A DNA stretch of 64,000 nt from Allobosea sp. OK403 (lineage in GTDB: Bacteria > Pseudomonadota > Alphaproteobacteria > Rhizobiales > Beijerinckiaceae). Made by a program: the position numbers and the translations under genes. Of the stretch, positions 1 to 8,230 are shown piece by piece. The first letter of the stretch is position 1, and each line of letters opens with the position of its first letter. The notes beneath the pieces are model-generated. The model ran no database searches, was not told the DNA's origin, and was given only the letters and a program-made list of their open reading frames with translations. Location: contig NZ_FOQV01000002.1 in NCBI RefSeq assembly GCF_900113835.1, positions 558,001 to 622,000 on the forward strand, given 5' to 3'.

Positions 1-606
1 CGGCAATTGCAGGCTGCGGGCGCGACCGTCGACGAGACCGCCCGGCCCTCGTTGCGCTTCGCGGAGGCCTTCGAAGTCTATGCGCTGCTCAACCACGCCG
101 TCGTCGCCTATGGCCTGCCGCCAAAGATACGCGCCCGCATCCAGGCGCAGGCCTCAGGCTTCAGCCCCAACGACCTCTCGCATCAATCCCTGCAGGCGCG
201 CGGCGCGCGGATGACGCCGGGCCTCTATCAGCAGCTCTCCCAGCGCAGGCTGGCGCTGAAGCGGCGCTGGGCCAGCTTCTTCACACGTTACGACGTGCTG
301 CTCTGCCCGCCGGCGCCCGTGGCTGCGATCCCGCACGACCATACGCCCGACATCCATGCCAGGCGATTGAGCGTGAACGGCGAGCCCCGCCCCTATCTCG
401 ATTTCCTGCTCTGGGCCTCGCTCGCCACAGGAGCGGACCTGCCTGCCTTGAGCGCGCCGGTGCGGCTCTCGAAGGCGGGATTGCCGCTCGGCGTGCAGGT
501 CATCGCGGCGGCCGGCGAGGACCGCATGGCGATCGCCGTCGGCGCCATGCTGGAGCGCTCCGGCGCCGGCTATCGCGCCCCGCCCGGGACCCGCTCAATA
601 TCCTGA
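1..606 (+). CDS. Amidase (amidase-signature family), C-terminal part
   Basis: The reading frame is already open at base 1, so the 5' end lies outside the window; about 201 codons remain, ending in TGA at 604-606. The visible part matches the C-terminal region of amidase-signature hydrolases: an LCPPAPVAAIP segment after an alpha-helical stretch, a hydrophobic LLWASLATGADLPALSAPV segment that normally lines the substrate pocket, and the LPLGVQVIAAAGEDRMAIAVGAMLE ending typical of the family. The catalytic Ser-Ser-Lys region would be upstream, so substrate and catalytic competence cannot be judged. Family members hydrolyse amides in the cytoplasm. The next gene downstream is a separately started aminotransferase about 117 bp away, so a joint nitrogen-metabolism role is possible but unproven. 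Confidence 0.85.
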   Translation, partial: RQLQAAGATVDETARPSLRFAEAFEVYALLNHAVVAYGLPPKIRARIQAQASGFSPNDLSHQSLQARGARMTPGLYQQLSQRRLALKRRWASFFTRYDVLLCPPAPVAAIPHDHTPDIHARRLSVNGEPRPYLDFLLWASLATGADLPALSAPVRLSKAGLPLGVQVIAAAGEDRMAIAVGAMLERSGAGYRAPPGTRSIS

Positions 607-723
607 CGCGGCCAAGCCGCCCCGCGCCAGAGTCTGCGCAGGCCTGCGTGAAAATCGCTCAGCTTTTGCGCCGAACCCGGTCTATGCTCGCATAAGCAAT
701 CCATAAAGATCGGGAACCGCACG

Positions 724-2103
724 ATGCTGTCCAACCTCGCCGTCCGCGACATCGAGACCCTCGTCCATCCCTATACGAACCTCGCGACGCATCGCGAGGT
801 CGGCCCGCTCGTGCTCGAGAGCGGCAAGGGCGTCTATGTCTACGACACCGCCGGCAAGGAATATATCGAGGGCATGGCGGGGCTGTGGTGCACCTCGCTC
901 GGCTACTCCAATCAGGAGCTGATCGAGACCGCCACCGAGCAGATGAAGAAGCTGCCCTTCACCCATATCTTCGGCGGCCGCAGCCATGATCCGGCGATCG
1001 AGCTGGCCGAAAAGCTGAAGGAAATCGCTCCGGTTCCGATCTCGAAGGTCTTCTACGGCGCGTCGGGCTCCGACGCCAACGACACCCAGGTGAAGATCGT
1101 CTGGTACATGAACAATGCGCTCGGCAGGCCGCAGAAGAAGAAGATCATCTCGCGGCTGAAGGGCTATCACGGCGTCACCGTCGCCTCGGCCTCGCTGACC
1201 GGCCTGCCCAACAACCATATCGATTTCGACCTGCCGCTGCCGGGTATCCTGCACACCTCCTGCCCGCATCACTATCGCTTCGCCGAACCTGGCGAGAGCG
1301 AGCAGGATTTCTCGTCGCGGCTTGCAGCCGAGCTCGAGGAGATGATCCTGCGCGAGGGGCCCGACACGGTCGCCGCCTTCATCGCCGAGCCGGTGATGGG
1401 CGCCGGCGGCGCGATCCTGCCGCCGGAAGGCTATTTCGAGAAGATCAACGCGATCCTGGCGAAATACGACATTCTCTTCATTGCGGACGAGGTCATCACC
1501 GGCTTTGGCCGCACCGGCAACATGTTCGGCACCACGACCTATGGCATGAAGGCCGATACGATCTCGCTCGCCAAGCAGATCACCTCGGCTTATTTCCCGC
1601 TGAGCGCGGTGATGCTGAGCGAGCAGGTCTATGACGTGCTCGTCGACCAGAGCCGCAAGATCGGCGTCTTCGGCCATGGCAACACCTATGCCGGCCACCC
1701 CGTCGGCTGCGCGATCGCGGTCAAGACACTGGAGATCTACCAGCGCGAGAAGATCGTCGACCATGTCCGCAAGGTCTCCCCGACCTTCGTCAGGCGGCTG
1801 GAGAAGCTCGGCGAGCATCCGCTGGTCGGCGAAGCGCGTGGCGTCGGCCTGATCGGCGGCGTTGAACTGGTCAAGGACAAGCAGACCAAGGCCCCGTTCG
1901 AGACCAAGAAGGGCGTCGGAGCCAAATCGGTGGTCTTCGCGCAGGAAGAAGGCCTGATCACCCGCGCCATGGGCGACCGTGTCGCCTTCTGCCCGCCGTT
2001 GATCATCACCGAGGCCGAGATCGAGGAGATGTTCAACCGCTATGAGCGAGCCCTGAACAAGACGCTTAACTGGGCCAAGGCCGAGGGCCTGCTGGCGGCC
2101 TGA
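724..2103 (+). CDS. Class III PLP-dependent aminotransferase (omega-amino acid type)
   Basis: 459 residues, the normal full length for class III (subgroup II) aminotransferases, which transfer an amino group from an omega-amino acid or amine to a keto acid such as pyruvate. The cofactor site is clear: GASGSDAND near residue 112, the FIADEVITGFGRTG block with the PLP-binding Asp at about 255, and the Schiff-base Lys at about 284 in SLAKQITSAYFPLSAV. The N-terminal HPYTNL and the ESGKGVYVYDTAGKEYIEGMAGLWC block are typical of the beta-alanine/taurine/putrescine-pyruvate group. The exact donor cannot be read from sequence. Start: ATG at 724, right after a short GAACCGCACG leader. Two hairpins follow the stop codon. 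Confidence 0.93.
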   Translation: MLSNLAVRDIETLVHPYTNLATHREVGPLVLESGKGVYVYDTAGKEYIEGMAGLWCTSLGYSNQELIETATEQMKKLPFTHIFGGRSHDPAIELAEKLKEIAPVPISKVFYGASGSDANDTQVKIVWYMNNALGRPQKKKIISRLKGYHGVTVASASLTGLPNNHIDFDLPLPGILHTSCPHHYRFAEPGESEQDFSSRLAAELEEMILREGPDTVAAFIAEPVMGAGGAILPPEGYFEKINAILAKYDILFIADEVITGFGRTGNMFGTTTYGMKADTISLAKQITSAYFPLSAVMLSEQVYDVLVDQSRKIGVFGHGNTYAGHPVGCAIAVKTLEIYQREKIVDHVRKVSPTFVRRLEKLGEHPLVGEARGVGLIGGVELVKDKQTKAPFETKKGVGAKSVVFAQEEGLITRAMGDRVAFCPPLIITEAEIEEMFNRYERALNKTLNWAKAEGLLAA

Positions 2104-2117
2104 GCCGCCTCATTCAT

Positions 2118-2193
2118 AATTGTGGCGGCCGGTTACGGCCGCACATAATTCGACACGGGGAGATCACGATCCCGCCGCGCCAGCGGCGGGATC
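2118..2193 (+). terminator. Two hairpins downstream of the aminotransferase
   Basis: First hairpin 2118-2150: AATTGTG-GCGGCCG pairs with CGGCCGC-AC-AATT around a GTTA loop with one bulge. Second hairpin 2168-2193: an 11-bp perfect stem (GATCCCGCCGC with its complement) around loop GCCA, followed by CTTTG. The second is the better intrinsic-terminator candidate, although its T-run is short. Confidence 0.55.
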
Positions 2194-2233
2194 CTTTGCC
2201 AATATGATGTCGACCGGTGGCCAGGAACCATCG

Positions 2234-2269
2234 GCCTGCTAAAATCGACCAGCCTGCTACAATCGACGA
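2234..2269 (+). repeat. 18-bp direct tandem repeat, two copies
   Basis: GCCTGCTAAAATCGACCA at 2234-2251 is followed directly by GCCTGCTACAATCGACGA at 2252-2269, 16 of 18 positions identical. It sits between the terminator hairpins and the metallophosphoesterase gene. It could be a pair of regulator binding sites or a chance duplication. Confidence 0.7.
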
Positions 2270-2517
2270 CGTCCACGGCCATGATTTCACCCAATATCTC
2301 GTGCAACGACACAAGCGAGCGCGGGCTTCCACGTTACCTCCGCTAGGGAAGTCGATGCTTTTCGTTTCCGTCCGATCGCCTTTCCCGCAGTTGCCGATGG
2401 AACGAGATGCATATCAGCCGCGTTGGATGACGACGCGAAGGATCAACCATCCCGGCTTGCCGGTGTCCTTCGCGATGGCTTCGACGACTGATCTTCGAAG
2501 ATTCTTCGAGACCCTCA

Positions 2518-3414
2518 ATGATTGACCGGCGCAGAGTTCTCCAAGCTCTCGCCGGTCTTTTTTTCGCCGGCCTCGGCACGACCGGCTATGCTGCGGCCTG
2601 GGAGCCCGAGCAGCTGCGCGTGACGCGCTATGGCTTGACGCCGCGCGGTTGGCCTGCCGGCCGGCGGTTGCGTCTGGCCGTGATCTCCGACCTGCACATC
2701 GGCGGGTTCCACGTCCCGCTCTCGCGCGTCACCGACATCGTGACGCAGGCAAACGCCCTGAAACCGGACCTGACGCTCCTGCTCGGCGATTTCGTCGCGA
2801 GCCGCGAGCGCCGCGCCTCGGACCCGCCCATGCAGGCCTGGGCGGAGGAGCTCGCACGGCTTCAGGCCAAGGACGGGGTCTACGCCGTGCTGGGCAATCA
2901 TGACTGGTGGCACGACCGGCCAACGCAAACGGCCCGCTCCGGCCCGACCCAGGTGGCCGCAGCGCTGGCAGCCAACGGCATCGCCGTGCTGGAAAACCGC
3001 GCAATGAAGCTCGACACGGCGGCAGGCCCGCTCTGGCTCGCCGGCCTTGGCGACCAGATCGCCTTCCTGCAGCGCGTCCAGGGCCTGCCCCACGGCGTCG
3101 ACGACCTCACTGGGACACTGGCGCAGATCGATGACGACGGCACACCCGTGATCATGATGGCGCATGAGCCCGACGCCTTCGTGCGCATGCCGCCGCGCAT
3201 CGCGTTGACCTTGTCGGGCCACACCCATGGCGGCCAGGTCAGGCTTTTCGGCTGGGCGCCGGTCGTGCCTTCGCGCTATGGCCAGCGCTACGCCTACGGC
3301 CATATCCGCGAGAGTGACGGACGCGACCTGATCGTCTCCGGCGGAATTGGCACCAGCATCCTACCGGTCAGGCTCGGCATGCCGCCGGAGATCGTCCTGG
3401 TGGAGCTGGGCTAG
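2518..3414 (+). CDS. Tat-exported metallophosphoesterase (YkuE/YaeI-like)
   Basis: 298 residues. The N-terminus has a twin-arginine type signal (DRRRVLQALAGLFFAGLG, then a small-residue segment ending about residue 27), so the enzyme probably folds in the cytoplasm and acts in the periplasm. The full set of calcineurin-like metal-binding motifs is present: SDLHIGG (58-63), LLGDF (about 88-92), GNHDWWHD (126-133), the AHEPD block near residue 215 and GHTHGGQ near residue 235. Related YkuE/YaeI proteins hydrolyse phosphodiesters such as UDP-2,3-diacylglucosamine-type lipids; the substrate here is not known. Start ATG at 2518 has a weak ribosome binding site. The TAG stop (3412-3414) lies inside the first bases of an interspersed repeat. 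Confidence 0.9.
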   Translation: MIDRRRVLQALAGLFFAGLGTTGYAAAWEPEQLRVTRYGLTPRGWPAGRRLRLAVISDLHIGGFHVPLSRVTDIVTQANALKPDLTLLLGDFVASRERRASDPPMQAWAEELARLQAKDGVYAVLGNHDWWHDRPTQTARSGPTQVAAALAANGIAVLENRAMKLDTAAGPLWLAGLGDQIAFLQRVQGLPHGVDDLTGTLAQIDDDGTPVIMMAHEPDAFVRMPPRIALTLSGHTHGGQVRLFGWAPVVPSRYGQRYAYGHIRESDGRDLIVSGGIGTSILPVRLGMPPEIVLVELG

Positions 3415-3480
3415 AGTGTTTTCGAGCGAAGTGGATACCGGTTCGCGTGAAGAAAACGCGTTAAAACAATGAGCTAGAGC
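3413..3480 (+). repeat. Interspersed repeat family A, copy 1
   Basis: Begins AGAGTGTTTTCGAGCGAAG, contains GGATACCGGTTCGCGTGAAG and ends GAGCTAGAGC. The same about 68-bp unit recurs at 14999, 22177 and 43626. Each copy can fold on itself because GCGTTTTC near the start complements GAAAACGC in the middle. Confidence 0.9.
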
Positions 3481-3716
3481 AAGTGCTCTAGCGCGGAGCG
3501 ATGGCGCTTAGATTTGCTGTTGTGTCGACCGCGCCGTGAGAATCTCATGACCAGAGCACTCTGGTTTACGAGATGGTCGGGTCAAGCCTGACCATGACGC
3601 GTTTCCGATCCCAGAGCTGCGTCCCTCTGCCGACCGAAGGCCGGACCCGAGAGAGCCTCGCCCAGAATGACGCAGTGGTCCTGAGTCAAAGCGGCGCGCC
3701 AGGCGCCGCCGCGCCC
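3415..3716. other. Convergent intergenic gap with repeats
   Basis: Besides the family A repeat, this 302-bp gap contains a hairpin at about 3572-3595 (ATGGTCGGG pairs with CCTGACCAT, one mismatch) in a context typical of alphaproteobacterial intergenic repeats. It separates two genes that end toward each other, so no promoter is expected. No coding signal was seen. Confidence 0.6.
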
Positions 3717-4313
3717 TCAGCGAACGATCACCTTCGTGCCGACCGGCACGCGGTTGAACAGGTCGACCACATCGATATTGCGCATGCGGATGCAGCCTGA
3801 CGAGGCGGAATGGCCGATCGTCTCGGGCTCGTTGGTGCCGTGGATGCGGTAAAGCGTATCGCGCCCGTTCTGGTAGAGATACAGCGCGCGCGCGCCGAGC
3901 GGATTTTCCGGGCCGCCTTCCATGCCGCCCGCGAAGGGCTTCAGATGCGGCCAGCGCACCAGCATCTCGGATGGCGGCGTCCAGCGCGGCCACTCGGCCT
4001 TGCGCTGGATCACTGCTTCGCCGGTCCAGCCGAAGGCCTCGTCGCCGGTGGCGACCGCATAGCGGATCGCCTTCTTGTTCGGCTCGACATAATAGAGATA
4101 TTTCTCGGTCGTATCGATCAGGATCGTGCCCGGCGCGAGCCCGGTCGGATCCGTGATCTCATAAGGAAGCTGCGTGACGTAGTGCTCGAACTTCGGCACC
4201 AGCGCGATATATTCAGCGTCGCGCGCCGACAGGGCCGGCGCATTCACGCTCTTGTATTGGCAGGCGCCCAGAAGGACCGACAGCGCCAGAGATACGATCA
4301 CAGTCTGTTTCAT
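3717..4313 (-). CDS. L,D-transpeptidase (YkuD domain) lipoprotein
   Basis: 198 residues from the chosen start. L,D-transpeptidases cross-link peptidoglycan stems or attach lipoproteins to them in the periplasm. The catalytic block HGTNEPETIGHSASSGCIRMRN near the C-terminus has the conserved His and the nucleophilic Cys in SxGCIRM. The start at 4313 (MKQTVIVSLALSVLLGAC) is preferred over an in-frame ATG 15 codons upstream because it gives a clean lipoprotein signal with a lipobox ending LLGAC; a GGATGGG stretch precedes it. No separate peptidoglycan-binding domain (LysM, SPOR) is visible. It stands alone on the minus strand, convergent with the metallophosphoesterase and divergent from the deacetylase-like gene. 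Confidence 0.92.
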   Translation of the reverse strand: MKQTVIVSLALSVLLGACQYKSVNAPALSARDAEYIALVPKFEHYVTQLPYEITDPTGLAPGTILIDTTEKYLYYVEPNKKAIRYAVATGDEAFGWTGEAVIQRKAEWPRWTPPSEMLVRWPHLKPFAGGMEGGPENPLGARALYLYQNGRDTLYRIHGTNEPETIGHSASSGCIRMRNIDVVDLFNRVPVGTKVIVR

Positions 4314-4542
4314 GCATCCCATCCAAGCGGCCGTGCGGCGACTTTTATGATGAATCAAAGGTTAACGTTCTGTGACGCCAAACGCAGGCCGCGGCACGGA
4401 AAAGCGAGCGAAGGACTAGGCTCGTAACATAGATGGCGCAATCTGGTTCCCGCCGTGGTTGTCGATTCGCGCTCTTCCCGGCGGACCGTTGCAAAGCGGC
4501 CACGCTGACCCTTCGTAACCCGCAATGCGAGGCGCCTTTTCC

Positions 4543-5472
4543 GTGACGACCCTCCTGATCACGCATCCGGCCAGCCTCCTGCATGAGACTCCGGCCGGCC
4601 ATCCCGAGCGCATCGAGCGCATTCGCGCCGTCGAGCAGGCGCTGGAGGACGAGCGCTTCGCGGGCCTGATTCGCGCGACCGCGCCGCTGGGCCTGCTGGA
4701 GCAGGTCACGCTTTGCCACCCGCCCGCCTTCGCGCAGGCCGTGATCGCAGCCAGCCCCAAAACCGGCCTCGTCCAGATCGACGCGGACACGCTGATGTCG
4801 CCGGGAACGGTCGAGGCTGCGCTACGCGGCGTCGGCGCTGCGACCTTCGCCGTCGACGAGGTCATGCGCGGCGCTATCGCCAACGCCTTCTGCGCGACGC
4901 GCCCGCCCGGTCACCATGCCGAAAGCGACAAGGCGATGGGCTTCTGCTTCTTCAACACCGCCGCGATCGCTGCCCGCCACGCCCAGAAGGCCCATGGCGT
5001 CGAGCGTGTCGCCATCGTCGATTGGGATGTGCATCACGGCAACGGCACGCAGGAGATCTTCTGGGATGATCCGAGCGTCCTCTACGCCTCGACCCATGAG
5101 ATGCCGCTCTATCCCGGCACCGGCGCAGCCTCCGAGCGCGGCCAGCACGGCACCATCGTCAACGCCCCCTTGCGGGCCGGCGACGCCTCCGAGGAGTTCC
5201 GCGAGGCCTTCGAGGCAGCGCTGCTGCCGCGGATCGAAGCTTTCGCACCCGACCTCATCGTCATCTCGGCCGGCTTCGACGCGCATTGGCGCGACCCGCT
5301 CGCCAATATCAATTTGAAGGAAGCCGACTTCGCCTGGGCGACGCAGAAGCTGATGGAGATCGCCGACCGCCGCGCCAAGGGGCGCGTCGTCTCGGTTCTG
5401 GAAGGCGGCTACGATCTCGAGGGCCTGTCGCGCTCGGCCGCCGCACATGTCATGGCACTGATGCGGGGGTAG
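4543..5472 (+). CDS. Histone deacetylase family protein
   Basis: 309 residues from GTG 4543; an ATG at 4525 is in frame, but GAGG lies about 10 bp before the GTG and the family usually begins with TTLLITHPASLLHET. The arginase/deacetylase fold motifs are complete: GHPERIERI near the N-terminus, RPPGHHAE with the tandem catalytic histidines (about 122-128), VDWDVHHGNGT with zinc-ligand Asp and His, STHEMPLYPGTG, and SAGFDAHWRDPL with the second zinc Asp. Bacterial members deacetylate small acetylated amines or lysine side chains in the cytoplasm; the substrate cannot be inferred. It is transcribed alone, divergent from the L,D-transpeptidase gene. Confidence 0.93.
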   Translation: MTTLLITHPASLLHETPAGHPERIERIRAVEQALEDERFAGLIRATAPLGLLEQVTLCHPPAFAQAVIAASPKTGLVQIDADTLMSPGTVEAALRGVGAATFAVDEVMRGAIANAFCATRPPGHHAESDKAMGFCFFNTAAIAARHAQKAHGVERVAIVDWDVHHGNGTQEIFWDDPSVLYASTHEMPLYPGTGAASERGQHGTIVNAPLRAGDASEEFREAFEAALLPRIEAFAPDLIVISAGFDAHWRDPLANINLKEADFAWATQKLMEIADRRAKGRVVSVLEGGYDLEGLSRSAAAHVMALMRG

Positions 5473-5520
5473 AGCGACATTCCGGGGCTTCGTGCAGCCA
5501 TGAACCCGGAATGACGAGCA
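5473..5520. repeat. Short member of the CATTCCGG/CCGGAATG repeat family (D3)
   Basis: CATTCCGGGG at the left and CCCGGAATGACG at the right form an inverted repeat that fills the whole gap between the two convergent genes. The ends match the larger elements at about 42090 and 55965. Confidence 0.6.
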
Positions 5521-6798
5521 CTATTCCAGCGGCTGCGTGTCCGCGATCTCGATCCCGAAGCCGCTCAGCCCCACGAAGGAACGCGGTGATGAGGCGAGGT
5601 TGATGATCGAGCCGACGCCGATGTCGCGCAGGATCTGTGCGCCCAGCCCGACCTCGCGCCATTGCTGCGTGCGCTGCGCGTCGGAACCATCCTCGACGCT
5701 CTTGATCGGCACGCCGGCCGAGCCGTCGCGCAGATAGATCAACACGCCACGGCCATCCTGCGCGAAGCGCTTCAGCGCACACTGGATCGAGGGCGCACCG
5801 CCGAGCACATCGGCGACGACATTGGCCCTGTGCAATAGGGCCGGCACCTTCTCGCCATCGCCGATCTTGCCCATCACGAAGGCGAAATGCTGCGTATCCT
5901 CGAAGGGCGTGATGTAGACATGCCCCGTCATCTCGCCGAAGGCGGTCTTCACCGGGAAGGAGTGCACCCGCTCGACCAGCTTCTCGCGCGACTGGCGATA
6001 GGCGATCAGATCCGCGACCGTGATCTGCTGCAATCCGTGCTTCTGGGCGAAGGCGGTGATCTGCGGCCCCTTCATCACCGTGCCGTCGTCATTGGCGAGT
6101 TCGCAGATCACGCCAACCGGCGGCAGGCTCGCGAGCTTGCAGAGATCGACGGCGGCTTCGGTATGGCCCGAGCGCATCAGCACGCCGCCATCCTTGGCGA
6201 TCAGCGGAAAGACATGGCCCGGCCGCACAAAGTCCGCTGCGCCCATATTGCCGTTGGCGAGCGCGCGCACCGTATTGCAGCGCTGTTCGGCCGAGATACC
6301 CGTGGTTAGCCCATGCTTGACGTCGACCGTGACCGTGAAGGCGGTACCGAGCGGGGCATCGTTCGACGACACCATCGGGTCGAGCCGCAGGCGGCGCGCT
6401 TCGCTCGAAGTCAGCGGCGCGCAAACGATGCCGCAGGTATTGCGGATGATGAAGGCCATCTTCTCCGGCGTGCAGAGCGAGGCGGCGACGATGAGATCGC
6501 CCTCGTTCTCACGGTCATCGTCATCGGTGACGATGACGATGTCGCCGCGTGCGAAAGCCTCGATGGCCTGGGTGACATTGCTGGACATGGCAGCCTCCCG
6601 CGGCCCGACAAGGCCGAGAAAATCATTGGGGGTGACGGAACCGCCCGTGGCGGCAGCGATACGCTCGGCGCTTTCGCGCGAGATCCAGGCGCTCTGGTCG
6701 TTGCAGAGCGCGGTGACGCTCGCCGGCGACAGCCCGACCTGCCGCGCAAAGGCGCTGCGGCCGATTTTGTTCTGCTGGAGCCAAGCGTCGAGTTTCAT
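5521..6798 (-). CDS. ribB: RibB (DHBP synthase) with N-terminal HTH and degenerate GTP cyclohydrolase II domain
   Basis: 425 residues in one open frame with three parts. Residues 1-65 form a helix-turn-helix of the Cro/XRE or YdaS kind (SAFARQVGLSPASVTALC, then SRESAERIAAATGG). Residues 71-275 are 3,4-dihydroxy-2-butanone 4-phosphate synthase, which makes the four-carbon riboflavin precursor from ribulose 5-phosphate; the RENEGD metal loop is at 96-101 and HTEAAVDL follows the GHVFPL block. Residues about 285-420 resemble GTP cyclohydrolase II, but the three zinc cysteines and the GD..S..CDCG motif are missing (HRANVVADVLGG instead), as in RibBX-type fusions known from Proteobacteria. ATG 6588 (residue 71) is an alternative start with GGGAGG five bases upstream, whereas ATG 6798 has no visible ribosome binding site. 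No FMN riboswitch was seen upstream. Confidence 0.9.
   Translation of the reverse strand: MKLDAWLQQNKIGRSAFARQVGLSPASVTALCNDQSAWISRESAERIAAATGGSVTPNDFLGLVGPREAAMSSNVTQAIEAFARGDIVIVTDDDDRENEGDLIVAASLCTPEKMAFIIRNTCGIVCAPLTSSEARRLRLDPMVSSNDAPLGTAFTVTVDVKHGLTTGISAEQRCNTVRALANGNMGAADFVRPGHVFPLIAKDGGVLMRSGHTEAAVDLCKLASLPPVGVICELANDDGTVMKGPQITAFAQKHGLQQITVADLIAYRQSREKLVERVHSFPVKTAFGEMTGHVYITPFEDTQHFAFVMGKIGDGEKVPALLHRANVVADVLGGAPSIQCALKRFAQDGRGVLIYLRDGSAGVPIKSVEDGSDAQRTQQWREVGLGAQILRDIGVGSIINLASSPRSFVGLSGFGIEIADTQPLE
6594..6599 (-). promoter_or_regulatory. Strong internal ribosome binding site inside ribB
   Basis: GGGAGG on the minus strand, five bases before ATG 6588, the first residue of the RibB domain proper. 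It suggests that RibB without its helix-turn-helix domain can be made from the same mRNA, or that this is the only real start. Confidence 0.7.
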
Positions 6799-6820
6799 CA
6801 GCGCAAACTAATGCGCGGCA

Positions 6821-6866
6821 GCTTCAGTTGCAATGAAGCAGAAGAAGAATTTCAGTATTGCTGAAA
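6821..6866 (-). promoter_or_regulatory. Two matched palindromes upstream of the HTH-RibB start (putative operators)
   Basis: GCTTCAGTTGCAATGAAGC (6821-6839) and TTTCAGTATTGCTGAAA (6850-6866) share a 15-bp TTCA-N7-TGAA layout; their centres are 28 bp apart and lie 32 and 60 bp before ATG 6798. On the minus strand TTGCAA (6828-6833), a 17-bp spacer and TAGTTT (6805-6810) could form a weak promoter starting at the ATG itself; that part is inference. Confidence 0.5.
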
Positions 6867-6963
6867 CGCATGATCCCGCCGTCATGATCGAGCTTGATCC
6901 GAGCATCTCGTGCCGGAACAGGCACCTTCTCTGCCAGAGCTTCTCGGATCCGCTGCGCGGCCT

Positions 6964-7031
6964 AGAGCAGGATGCGAAAAAGTGCGAGCCGGTTTTTCGC
7001 ATTGATCCTGCTCTAACTCTTGGATGAGAGA
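6964..7031 (+). repeat. Interspersed repeat family B, copy 1
   Basis: AGAGCAGGATGCGAAAAAGTG, then GAGCCGGTTTTTCGCATTGATCC, ending CTGCTCTAACTC and GGATGAGAGACG. The arms AGAGCAGGAT and ATCCTGCTCT are inverted repeats. Further copies lie at 27446, 35958 and 61872. Confidence 0.85.
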
Positions 7032-7038
7032 CGGCCCG

Positions 7039-8157
7039 CTACGGCTGAAACGGCCAGCGCGGCTCCACCACGCCAACCTGCGCGCGGTGGCGCAGATACT
7101 GGTCCGCCAGCACGCAGGCGACCATCGCCTCGCCAACCGGCACGGCACGGATGCCGACACAGGGGTCGTGGCGGCCCTTGGTGAACATCTCGGCCTCGCC
7201 GCCGGTACGCGTCACGGTCGCCCGCGTCGCCAGGATCGAGGAGGTCGGCTTCACCGCGAAGCGCGCCACGATCGGCTGCCCGGTCGAGATGCCGCCGAGG
7301 ACGCCGCCGGCATGGTTCGACAGGAACAGCGGCGCGCCGTCATTGCCAGCGCGCATCTCGTCGGCATTCTCCTCCCCCGACAGCTCGGCTGCGCCGAAAC
7401 CATCGCCGATCTCGACGCCTTTGACCGCGTTGATGCTCATCAAGGCGGCGGCGATCTCCGCATCGAGCTTGCCATAGATCGGCGCGCCCAGCCCCGCCGG
7501 CACGCCCTCCGCGACGATCTCCAGCACCGCGCCGATCGAGGAGCCGGATTTCCTGATACCGTCAAGATAGCTCTCGAACAGCTGAGCCGCCTTGGCGTCG
7601 GGGCAGAAGAACGGGTTGTTGCCGACCTCGGCCCAATCCCAGTTGTTGCGGTCGATCTTGTGGGGACCCATCTGCACCAGCGCGCCGCGCACGACCATGC
7701 CGGGCACGACCTTGCGCGCGATCGCGCCGGCCGCGACCCGCATCGCGGTCTCGCGAGCCGAGGAGCGCCCGCCGCCGCGATAATCGCGAATGCCGTATTT
7801 CACGTCATAGGTGAAATCGGCATGGCCGGGCCGGTACTTGTCCTTGATGTCCGAATAGTCCTTCGAACGCTGGTCGACATTGTCGATCATCAGCCCGATC
7901 GAGGTCCCGGTCGTGACCTGCACGCCATCGCTCTCGCGCGCGAAGACGCCCGAGACGATCCGCACCTGGTCTGGCTCCTGGCGCTGGGTGGTGAAGCGTG
8001 ACTGGCCGGGCCGGCGGCGATCGAGCTCGACCTGGATATCGGCCTCGGTCAGCGGCAGCAGCGGTGGGCAGCCATCGACGACGCAGCCGATCGCCGGCCC
8101 ATGGCTCTCGCCGAAGGTCGTGACGCGGAAAAGATGGCCGAAGGTGTTGTGTGACAT
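7039..8157 (-). CDS. aroC: Chorismate synthase
   Basis: 372 residues, the normal length. It catalyses the last step of the shikimate pathway, converting 5-enolpyruvylshikimate 3-phosphate to chorismate with reduced FMN in the cytoplasm. All three family signatures are visible: [16 protein letters not shown] near residue 13, the [11 protein letters not shown] block near 48, and [17 protein letters not shown] followed by [14 protein letters not shown] near 105-135. The ATG at 8157 gives the usual [20 protein letters not shown]-terminus. It lies 73 bp downstream of the NRPS gene on the same strand and 240 bp upstream of ribB, with a family B repeat in the latter gap, so it probably has its own promoter or reads through from the NRPS gene. 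Confidence 0.98.
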   Translation of the reverse strand: MSHNTFGHLFRVTTFGESHGPAIGCVVDGCPPLLPLTEADIQVELDRRRPGQSRFTTQRQEPDQVRIVSGVFARESDGVQVTTGTSIGLMIDNVDQRSKDYSDIKDKYRPGHADFTYDVKYGIRDYRGGGRSSARETAMRVAAGAIARKVVPGMVVRGALVQMGPHKIDRNNWDWAEVGNNPFFCPDAKAAQLFESYLDGIRKSGSSIGAVLEIVAEGVPAGLGAPIYGKLDAEIAAALMSINAVKGVEIGDGFGAAELSGEENADEMRAGNDGAPLFLSNHAGGVLGGISTGQPIVARFAVKPTSSILATRATVTRTGGEAEMFTKGRHDPCVGIRAVPVGEAMVACVLADQYLRHRAQVGVVEPRWPFQP

Positions 8158-8230
8158 GGGCAGCCTGACGCAGGTTCGTGTCAGGCTCTTAGTCCCACAG
8201 CCGGAGAGCGGTCAAACTCACCCAGCAGCC

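Larger units (their letters stand above)
2104..2517. other. Intergenic stretch, no convincing gene
   Basis: This 414-bp gap holds the two hairpins at 2118-2193 and an 18-bp direct tandem repeat at 2234-2269. An open frame at 2217-2525 runs through it, but it has no ribosome binding site, no recognisable motif and a composition unlike its neighbours, so it is not called as a gene. The remaining part (2270-2517) is presumably the promoter region of the metallophosphoesterase gene; no clear -35/-10 pair stood out. Confidence 0.6.

Noticed and set aside
2217..2525. A 102-codon frame before the metallophosphoesterase
   Set aside because: No ribosome binding site, no motif, and it spans a tandem repeat.
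6799..7038. FMN riboswitch upstream of ribB
   Set aside because: None of the RFN conserved stems or the GGCGGTA-type segments were found on the minus strand; the gap holds palindromes and a family B repeat instead.
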